In this document: one piece after another, positions 5,071-10,209 of the stretch
Numbering within the stretch: the first letter of the stretch is position 1
Layout: every line of letters begins with the position of its first letter
Source: Bacillota bacterium
GTDB lineage: Bacteria; Bacillota_I; Bacilli_A; RFN20; CAG-826
Assembly (NCBI GenBank): GCA_030831415.1
Contig: JAURLC010000083.1
Span: forward strand, 1-10,209
Length of the DNA: 10,209 bases
Direction: 5' to 3'
Position numbers and translations under genes: made by a program
Notes under the pieces: generated by a model
Database searches by the model: none
What the model saw: only the letters and a program-made list of their open reading frames with translations
What the model was told of the DNA's origin: nothing

Positions 5071-6006
5071 ATGAATCCATCACGTCCAAGTAAATTCCAA
5101 GCGATCTCTCCATCGATGAAACGACTCAATGCAAGTTTACTCATCCTTGTTGGCGCAGGAATCGTTATCTTTGGTCTCAATGTACTTTTTTTGACATTGA
5201 TTGCCATCGTAACACAATTAGCTTTTGAAATTTTATTTGCCTATTATCGCGACAAGAAAATCGATGAGGGCTGGCTTTACAATGCACTCATTCTCGTGTT
5301 GCTCTTGCCTCCTTCGCTACCCCTTTGGATGGGAGCGGTTGGGGTCGCATTTGCTGCGGTGTTTGGCAAACTCGTCTTTGGTGGTTACCCTAAATATGTA
5401 TTCAACCCTGCCGTAGTTGGGGTGATTTTCTTAACGATTTCATTTCCCTCGTTTATGAATACTCAATGGCTTGATCCTGTGACTCAAGTCATTGGTACTG
5501 GCACACCGATTGGTTCATGGGGACGTGGGTTGGATGTGCTTGCGACGTATCCTTTAATGAATTTATTTACCGGGATGGCTCCAGGTTTAATTGGAGAAGT
5601 CTCACGTGGTCTAATCATCCTACTAGGCTTATTTTTAATTATTTCTAAAACGATTGATTGGAAAGCTCCGTTATTTTTCCTCGCATCATTTGTTGGACTA
5701 AGCTTTTTAGGCAACTACTTAGGTTTAGAAAAATTTTATGATCCATTCATTGCTGTTCTTGTGGGAAATATCATGTTTGCTGCATTCTTTTTAGTGACGG
5801 ATAAACCAACGCTTCCGACAAAAACTTTTGCTCGTATCTTGTATGGTTTTTTCCTAGCAGGATTCACCATTCTCATTCGAATTTATGCAGCATGGCCAGA
5901 AGGCGTTATTTTTGCCCTTGTCATTATGAATGCAATTTCTCCATTATTAGACTCACTTGTTACTGGGAAGTCAGTGACTGAAGTGACATTAGCGGAGGTC
6001 AAATAA
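5071..6006 (+). CDS. nqrB: NqrB/RnfD-family membrane subunit of a Na+-NQR-like complex
   Basis: A 311-residue polytopic membrane protein, the large transmembrane subunit that carries flavin in NQR and Rnf pumps. Family landmarks are visible: DEGWLYNALILVLLLPPSLPLWMGAVG (65-91), KLVFGG (100-105), FNPAVVG (111-117), GLIGEVS (the GSIGEVS motif of NqrB), and the PEGVIFALVIMNAISPLLD end. Vibrio NqrB is about 100 residues longer, the excess being at the N-terminus, so this one has Rnf-like length. The flavin-attachment site that reads SGAT in NqrB aligns with GTGT (142-145); Thr145 is kept but the neighbouring residues differ. I chose ATG 5071, ten bases after AAGGAG; an upstream TTG at 5062 is too close to it. 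The gene opens an operon with no nqrA in front. Naming it NqrB rather than RnfD rests mainly on the genes that follow. Confidence 0.88.
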   Translation: MNPSRPSKFQAISPSMKRLNASLLILVGAGIVIFGLNVLFLTLIAIVTQLAFEILFAYYRDKKIDEGWLYNALILVLLLPPSLPLWMGAVGVAFAAVFGKLVFGGYPKYVFNPAVVGVIFLTISFPSFMNTQWLDPVTQVIGTGTPIGSWGRGLDVLATYPLMNLFTGMAPGLIGEVSRGLIILLGLFLIISKTIDWKAPLFFLASFVGLSFLGNYLGLEKFYDPFIAVLVGNIMFAAFFLVTDKPTLPTKTFARILYGFFLAGFTILIRIYAAWPEGVIFALVIMNAISPLLDSLVTGKSVTEVTLAEVK

Positions 6007-6639
6007 ATGAACAAATATCTTCGAATGTTATCGTTTGTCTCGATTTTAGGGGCAGTAAGTGCAGGGCTTTTAACTGGTGCTAAAATTCTCACCGATGATT
6101 TAATTGATGCGAATGCCGATGCATTATTAAAGTCAGAAATATTAACTGCTCATGAAGTGGATTTTAATTTTACAACTATTCATGATGTGTTTGCAGAAGA
6201 AACAACCATTTACACGTATGAAACGACGTATGGGGATGCCGAGTTAGAACTTACCTTTTGGGAAGATAATACCTCCGGTCGTGTCACGATACAATTTGGT
6301 CCTGTGTTTGGTGGGGGTGTTTGGGGTCCAATTATTGGCTTACTTAGTTTAGAGTCAGACTTTAATACCATTGTACGTCTTTCGATTTTGCAACAAGAAG
6401 AAACCCCTGGTTTAGGCGGTGTTGTGGCAACCCGTCCTTATCTTGATCAATTTGTTGGCAAAACATTTGATGAAGGACTCGCAATTATTAAAGGTTTAGA
6501 TGCTACCGAAGCAGCAGACAATGAAGTTCCTGCCATTACGGGAGCAACGCGAACATCTGGACAATTTGAAATCATCTTAAACAATGCATTTGTGACGCAT
6601 CAAACGGTGTGGAACGATAATGCAGGAAATCGAGGATAG
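6007..6639 (+). CDS. nqrC: NqrC/RnfG-family FMN-binding subunit
   Basis: A 210-residue subunit with one N-terminal membrane helix (about 8-28) and an extracytoplasmic FMN-binding domain. Motifs follow NqrC: GGGVWGPIIGLLSLESDFNTI (102-122) and EETPGLGG (131-138). TGAT at 178-181 is the flavin-transferase attachment site, so Thr181 should carry covalent FMN. The Asp that usually lies six residues before this Thr is Pro175 here. Length is below the roughly 255 residues of Vibrio NqrC. The ATG directly follows the nqrB stop, with GGAGG (5994-5998) inside the end of nqrB as ribosome-binding site. FMN attachment would need an ApbE flavin transferase, which is not in the window. Confidence 0.92.
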   Translation: MNKYLRMLSFVSILGAVSAGLLTGAKILTDDLIDANADALLKSEILTAHEVDFNFTTIHDVFAEETTIYTYETTYGDAELELTFWEDNTSGRVTIQFGPVFGGGVWGPIIGLLSLESDFNTIVRLSILQQEETPGLGGVVATRPYLDQFVGKTFDEGLAIIKGLDATEAADNEVPAITGATRTSGQFEIILNNAFVTHQTVWNDNAGNRG

Positions 6640-6643
6640 GTCG

Positions 6644-7276
6644 ATGAAAAAATTCTTTATTCGCTTGAATTACACCAAAGGCTTTAACGTCTTAAAAAAA
6701 GGTTTTTGGATGGAAAACCAAGTCGCTATTGCTGTTTTGGGTATTTGTTCGTCCTTAGCCATTACCAATAAAGTTGAAAATGCCATTGCCATGGGCTTAG
6801 GTGTTACATTTGTGGTCATGGCCAGTAGTGCGCTCATTGCGCTTATTCGTAACTTTATTCCTTCTCAAGTCCGCATGGTGACCTACATGGTGATTATTTC
6901 GAGTTTTGTGATTATCGTTCAAATGTTTTTAAAGGCGTATTTTCCTGCGTTAGCTAGCCAACTCGGTGCTTATGTTGGACTCATTATTACCAATTGTATT
7001 GTTATGGGTCGGGCCGAAGCTTTTGCGGTTAAAAATCCTGTTAAATACGCTCTTGTTGATGGTTTTGCATCGGGCATGGGGTATATGATCGTATTAATCG
7101 CTGCATCAACCATCCGCGAAGTATTAGCATTCGGTACATTTTTAAATATTCCTATCATGGGTGAAAATTGGGTTCCTTGGACGATTATGGCCTTGGCACC
7201 TGGTGGTTTCTTCGTGATCAGTTTATTTGTTTGGTTTATCCGTGACCGTCAACAATATGTTGAGGGTGGGAATTAA
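6644..7276 (+). CDS. nqrD: NqrD membrane subunit
   Basis: A 210-residue, six-helix membrane subunit. It closely follows NqrD: GICSSLAITNKVENA (33-47) and VGLIITNCIVMGRAEAFA (111-128). Cys35 and Cys118 are the two conserved cysteines that, in NQR structures, hold an iron or 2Fe-2S centre within the membrane together with the NqrE pair. The start at 6644 follows GAGGATAGG at 6632-6640, which overlaps the nqrC stop. An in-frame ATG at 6620, inside nqrC, would add eight residues but lacks a ribosome-binding site. Sequence features favour NqrD over its homologue RnfE, which is inference without an alignment. Confidence 0.95.
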   Translation: MKKFFIRLNYTKGFNVLKKGFWMENQVAIAVLGICSSLAITNKVENAIAMGLGVTFVVMASSALIALIRNFIPSQVRMVTYMVIISSFVIIVQMFLKAYFPALASQLGAYVGLIITNCIVMGRAEAFAVKNPVKYALVDGFASGMGYMIVLIAASTIREVLAFGTFLNIPIMGENWVPWTIMALAPGGFFVISLFVWFIRDRQQYVEGGN

Positions 7277-7287
7277 GGAGAATAAGC

Positions 7288-7881
7288 ATGAATCCATTAT
7301 TAGAACTATTTATCGCTTCGTTCTTAAACCATAATATTGCTTTAGTCTATATTCTTGGTATGTGCCCTCTCATTGCAATTTCCACGAACGTGAAAAATGC
7401 ATTTGGAATGGGAATTGCTGTCACCATCGTTACAGGCTTAACAGCAGTCATTAACTGGCCAATTTATCAATTCCTATTGTCCACGGGTACCGAAGATTTA
7501 AACTTACTCGTCTTTATGATTACGATTGCTACTACTGTTCAATTTTTAGAACTCTTTATCGAAAAGTTTATCCCCAAACTTTACAACTCCTTTGGGATTT
7601 ATTTGCCCCTCATTACGGTAAACTGTATCGTCTTAGCGGTCTCCTTATTCTTTGTTAACCGAACCTACACCTTTGAAGAAACGGCAGTTTATGGTTTTGG
7701 ATCGGGTATTGGTTGGTTACTTGCGATTGTCTTACTCGCCGGTATTCGTGAAAAAATGGCGAAACGTTCCGACTTACCAAAAGGATTAACCGGCAAAGGA
7801 ATTGCTTTTGTTGTCCTAGGTATTCTTGCCTTAGCGTTTATCGGCTTTACCGGTATCGCCAACGTGACTTTTGGAAATTAG
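7288..7881 (+). CDS. nqrE: NqrE membrane subunit
   Basis: A 197-residue membrane protein, homologous to NqrD but inserted in the opposite orientation in NQR complexes. Its signatures match NqrE: YILGMCPLIAISTNVKNAFGMG (21-42) with Cys26, and FLELFIEKFIPKLYNSFGIYLPLITVNCIVL (86-116) with Cys113. These are the conserved cysteines of the in-membrane iron centre. Glu88 lies where NqrE has a conserved membrane acidic residue linked to sodium handling. Length is normal for the family. AAGGAG (7275-7280) precedes the ATG and overlaps the nqrD stop codon. Confidence 0.95.
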   Translation: MNPLLELFIASFLNHNIALVYILGMCPLIAISTNVKNAFGMGIAVTIVTGLTAVINWPIYQFLLSTGTEDLNLLVFMITIATTVQFLELFIEKFIPKLYNSFGIYLPLITVNCIVLAVSLFFVNRTYTFEETAVYGFGSGIGWLLAIVLLAGIREKMAKRSDLPKGLTGKGIAFVVLGILALAFIGFTGIANVTFGN

Positions 7882-7893
7882 GAAGGAGAACCA

Positions 7894-8979
7894 ATGAGTA
7901 ATTTATTAACGCCTGCGATTTTATTTGGTGTCCTAATTGCTGTTACGATCTTGATTATTCTCGTCGATCTTGTTTTAGGGAACAACAAACAACGCGCGAT
8001 TTTAATTAATGGAGAAAAAACGATTCCTGTGACAAGTGATGATACCTTACTTAACATTCTTTCACAAAATCAAATTTTTATTCCTTCCGCATGTGGAGGG
8101 AAAGCAACTTGTGGTTTTTGTAAATGTACCGTCACCGAAGGGGGTGGGGAAATTAAACCTACCGAACGTCCCTTTATTAAAGATGCTGATGTTGAAAAAG
8201 GCGTTCGTCTTTCGTGCCAAGTCAAAGTAAAAGACAACATGAAAATTGAAATTCCTTCCTCGATGTTAACTGCGAAAGAATATCAAACAGTGATTGATGA
8301 GGTTCGTCAATTAACTTATGATATTAAACTCATTCGTTTCAAACTCATTAAACCGAATCGTATGGACTTTAAACCAGGTCAATACGCCCAATTAAAAGTG
8401 CCGGGCATCGATGTTATTCGAGCGTATTCCATTGCCTCTGATCCAGCGATTACCGATTCGATTGAAATGATTGTCCGCTATGTCCCCAATGGTCAAGCAA
8501 CCACCTATGTCTTTAAAGCTTTACAAAAAGGGGATAAAGCGACGATTACTGGACCTTATGGAAGTTTCTTCCTTCAAGAACAATCCACTCGCGACATCGT
8601 TTGTATCGCAGGTGGATCAGGAAAAGCTCCGATTCGATCGATTCTTGCCCGCTTAAAAGCAACAGGAATGCAACGTAAAGTTCGCTATTTCTTTGGTGCA
8701 AAAGCGGTACGAGACTTATATTACACCGAAGAAATGCGCCAATTGGAAAAAGAATTCCCCAATTTTGAATACATCCCAGCGTTATCCGATCCTCTCGATG
8801 AAGATAAATGGGAAGGGGCTACCGGACTGATTACCGATGTCTTAGACCGTATGACGGGGGATCTAAAAGAAGCAGAAGCTTACTTATGTGGATCGCCTGG
8901 CATGATTGATGCATGTATTAAAGTGTTAAATAAACACGAAATTAAATCCGAAAACGTTTACTACGATAAATTTGCATAA
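7894..8979 (+). CDS. nqrF: NqrF: NADH-oxidising FAD and 2Fe-2S subunit
   Basis: A 361-residue subunit that takes electrons from NADH. The order is an N-terminal membrane anchor (about 8-28), a plant-type ferredoxin domain, an FAD domain and an NAD domain. The cluster ligands are Cys67, Cys73, Cys76 (CGGKATCGFC) and Cys108. The FAD site is RAYSIAS (176-182), with GPYGSFF (220-226) after it. The NAD-binding part shows GGSGKAPIRS (240-249) and CGSPGM near the C-terminus. It is about 45 residues shorter than Vibrio NqrF. NqrF is the subunit that separates NQR from Rnf, where RnfB and RnfC play the entry role. The ribosome-binding site is AAGGAG (7883-7888). The gene closes the operon and is followed by a strong terminator. 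Confidence 0.95.
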   Translation: MSNLLTPAILFGVLIAVTILIILVDLVLGNNKQRAILINGEKTIPVTSDDTLLNILSQNQIFIPSACGGKATCGFCKCTVTEGGGEIKPTERPFIKDADVEKGVRLSCQVKVKDNMKIEIPSSMLTAKEYQTVIDEVRQLTYDIKLIRFKLIKPNRMDFKPGQYAQLKVPGIDVIRAYSIASDPAITDSIEMIVRYVPNGQATTYVFKALQKGDKATITGPYGSFFLQEQSTRDIVCIAGGSGKAPIRSILARLKATGMQRKVRYFFGAKAVRDLYYTEEMRQLEKEFPNFEYIPALSDPLDEDKWEGATGLITDVLDRMTGDLKEAEAYLCGSPGMIDACIKVLNKHEIKSENVYYDKFA

Positions 8980-8994
8980 GGATTATTTCAAAAG

Positions 8995-9022
8995 AAAAGA
9001 ACGCCTCAAGCGTTCTTTTTTT
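8995..9022. terminator. Bidirectional terminator between nqrF and the acetyltransferase
   Basis: A 10-bp stem, AAAAGAACGC (8995-9004) with GCGTTCTTTT (9010-9019), encloses loop CTCAA and is followed by T-run to 9022. On the minus strand the same stem follows the acetyltransferase stop codon (9021-9023), so it serves both convergent units. Confidence 0.9.
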
Positions 9023-9365
9023 ACTTGTTTTCGGGTAACCAAGCACAATAGCCTCCCCCAATGGGTGACCTTTCTTTAGGATCCCATAAGTCTTGGTAGC
9101 GTTCGTTTTGTAGCACGCGTACGGCAAAAGAACATAATGGATAAATGTATCGTTTTTCCTGACGTGCTTTTTCGATGACGTGGTTCATCAATTGGTTGGC
9201 GAGTCCTAACCCACGATAAGAGCGATCAACAACAGTGGAATCGACGACGATGCGTTGTTGATCATCAAAAAAGAAGTGTATGAAACCAATGCGTTGATGT
9301 TGGTCATTTAAAAGTCGAAAATAATCACCATCAGCAACGATTTGAAATGTAGAGTTGTTATTCAT
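9021..9365 (-). CDS. Small GNAT-family N-acetyltransferase (COG2388 type)
   Basis: A 114-residue protein of the short GNAT type related to yeast/human Gtt1-like YidJ proteins. It shows the core IVVDSTVVDRSYRGLGLA (39-56) with the acetyl-CoA pyrophosphate loop RGLGLA (51-56), then AR at 67-68 and YPLCSFAV around Cys78, all typical of COG2388. Its acceptor substrate is unknown; the family is small and poorly characterised. The ATG at 9365 is preceded by AAAGGAG with a 7-nt spacer on the minus strand. It diverges from tRNA-Leu(CAA) and converges with the nqr operon, so it is its own unit. A TATAAT (9402-9397, minus strand) may be its -10. Confidence 0.88.
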   Translation of the reverse strand: MNNNSTFQIVADGDYFRLLNDQHQRIGFIHFFFDDQQRIVVDSTVVDRSYRGLGLANQLMNHVIEKARQEKRYIYPLCSFAVRVLQNERYQDLWDPKERSPIGGGYCAWLPENK

Positions 9366-9386
9366 CGTAATCTCCTTTGTTCTTCA

Positions 9387-9415
9387 TTGAGATATCATTA
9401 TAAACTAAGTATAAT
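9387..9415 (+). promoter_or_regulatory. Near-consensus promoter of tRNA-Leu(CAA)
   Basis: TTGAGA (9387-9392), five of six consensus bases, and a perfect TATAAT (9410-9415) are 17 bp apart. The predicted start lies just before the mature tRNA 5' end at 9425. Confidence 0.88.
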
Positions 9416-9424
9416 AGTAGCGTT

Positions 9425-9511
9425 GCCTCCGTGGTGGAATTGGTAGACGCAATAGACTCAAAATCTATCGAGTGCAAGCTCATGTCGGTTCGAGTCCGAC
9501 CGGAGGCACCA
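9425..9511 (+). tRNA. tRNA-Leu (anticodon CAA)
   Basis: An 87-nt class II tRNA. GCCTCCG (9425-9431) pairs with CGGAGGC (9501-9507). The anticodon stem ATAGA/TCTAT encloses loop CTCAAAA, with anticodon CAA at 9459-9461 reading UUG. A long variable arm and T-loop TTCGAGT are present, the discriminator is A9508 and CCA is encoded at 9509-9511. Confidence 0.97.
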
Positions 9512-9521
9512 ACAAAATGAT

Positions 9522-9546
9522 AAACATCCCTATAGGATGTTTTTTT
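9522..9546. terminator. Bidirectional terminator between tRNA-Leu(CAA) and the MATE gene
   Basis: The stem AAACATCC (9522-9529) with GGATGTTT (9535-9542) encloses a 5-nt loop and is followed by T-run to 9546. It lies next to the stop codon of the convergent transporter gene at 9547-9545. Confidence 0.85.
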
Positions 9547-10209
9547 ATTGATATTTAATGGGTAATGTAAGGGAGCGTGTCGTCCATCGACGAGTGGACC
9601 AGCGCCAGTAAAAGACGAGCGCTTTGAATGCTTCATCAATTGTTAGAGCGATAAAGATTCCGATTACACCGTTTTCAAGCATAAAGCCAAAGAGGAACGA
9701 GCCACCGATGGCGAAAAACATTAATGAAAATAAACTGATTGTCCCTAAAAACCAAGCATCTCCTGTTGTCTTTAAAGACTCTCCAAGGATAATGTTGATC
9801 GTTCGAGCGCCTTCGACTGCGATATTTAACCAAAGTACCGTTTTAATTAGTTCAACGTGATGATCTAAATCATGACCATCTATGCCCTCAACCGAAGTGA
9901 AAATCGAGATAATTCCATCGGGAAATAAGGCGATGATAAGACCAAGCGTGGCGGAAATGGCAATACCGATCGTCGAAATTTTAAAGATTCGACGTTGAGC
10001 TTTTTTATAATTTTGAGCACCGACGTAAAATCCTGTTTTAATAGCACTTGCATGAGCTAATGCAGCAGCAGGTACAAAAGCCATTTTTGCAATATGTTCC
10101 ACGGTTACCCGAACGGAGGTTTCGACTCCTGATGTATCAATAAAATTAAGTAGAGTAATAATCACTGCCATGGCACCTAAAAAGGCAAAATTTTCAAAGG
10201 CCGCGGGTA
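9545..10209 (-). CDS. MATE-family multidrug/cation antiporter, C-terminal half (runs off the right edge)
   Basis: About 221 residues are readable and the frame stays open to the window edge, so the ATG at 10171 is internal, not the true start. The first residues read PAAFENFAFLGAMAV, typical of the seventh helix that opens the second half of MATE transporters. EHIAKMAFVPAAALAHASAIKTGFYVGAQNYKKAQRR follows, the family's conserved helix-loop ending in the VGAxxxxxA motif. Roughly six hydrophobic helices (7-12) fit the C-terminal half of a roughly 450-residue protein. MATE pumps export cationic drugs in exchange for Na+ or H+. Use of a sodium gradient from the nearby NQR-like complex is only a guess. 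A terminator follows the TAA stop. Confidence 0.88.
   Translation of the reverse strand, partial: PAAFENFAFLGAMAVIITLLNFIDTSGVETSVRVTVEHIAKMAFVPAAALAHASAIKTGFYVGAQNYKKAQRRIFKISTIGIAISATLGLIIALFPDGIISIFTSVEGIDGHDLDHHVELIKTVLWLNIAVEGARTINIILGESLKTTGDAWFLGTISLFSLMFFAIGGSFLFGFMLENGVIGIFIALTIDEAFKALVFYWRWSTRRWTTRSLTLPIKYQ

Noticed and set aside
6620..6643. ATG at 6620 as the nqrD start
   Set aside because: It lies inside nqrC without a ribosome-binding site; ATG 6644 follows GAGGATAGG.
5071..8979. Calling the operon a classical Rnf complex
   Set aside because: NqrF is unmistakable, rnfB and rnfC are missing, and the NqrC, NqrD and NqrE motifs follow NQR. NqrB alone is ambiguous.
9358..9639. A 93-codon minus-strand reading frame crossing tRNA-Leu(CAA), with a GRTRTD...SIDFESIAS-type peptide
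   Set aside because: This peptide is the usual false product of reading a tRNA-Leu backwards; the frame also overlaps a terminator and two real genes.

Overview
The window reads as chromosomal DNA of a low-GC Gram-positive-type bacterium, most likely from the Bacillota or the wall-less Mycoplasmatota side (Acholeplasma/Izemoplasma-like). This is inferred from strong AAGGAG ribosome-binding sites, Bacillus-type -35/-10 promoters, AT-leaning codon use, tRNAs with encoded CCA, and the lack of TGA stops (8 TAA, 4 TAG, 0 TGA in 12 genes). TGA is not read as Trp: all family-conserved tryptophans are TGG. The exact taxon cannot be named from the sequence alone.

Left part (1-3863): the end of tRNA-Ala(GGC), a bidirectional terminator, and an aldo/keto reductase on the minus strand. 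The reductase is divergent from an overlapping methionine-sulfoxide repair pair (msrA and a free-methionine-R-sulfoxide reductase). A large CotH-type lipoprotein kinase follows, then tRNA-Leu(CAG), whose -10 box abuts the CotH stop codon.

Middle (3851-5070): a SAM-dependent methyltransferase with different Arg codon use sits directly after tRNA-Leu. It is bracketed by a 16-bp imperfect direct repeat of the tRNA 3' end and by an imperfect inverted repeat, so it looks like a small cassette inserted at a tRNA gene. Between it and the next operon lie about 390 bp without a gene. This stretch is rich in repeats: three poly-G/TAAA units exactly 20 bp apart, a 21-bp direct repeat spaced 26 bp, a TATCAT/ATGATA palindrome and a consensus -35 box.

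Right part (5071-8979): the main feature is a tight five-gene operon for a membrane electron-transport complex of the Na+-NQR/Rnf superfamily, ordered nqrB-C-D-E-F and closed by a terminator. Subunits C, D, E and F are NQR-like. The usual first gene, nqrA, is absent from the window and there is no rnfB or rnfC. NqrB is short and both flavin-attachment motifs are atypical. The parts seen would carry electrons from NADH through FAD and a 2Fe-2S centre in NqrF into the membrane subunits. The acceptor and the coupling ion are open questions.

Far right (8995-10209): a small COG2388-type acetyltransferase on the minus strand, tRNA-Leu(CAA) with a near-consensus promoter, a bidirectional terminator, and the C-terminal half of a MATE efflux transporter that runs off the right edge.
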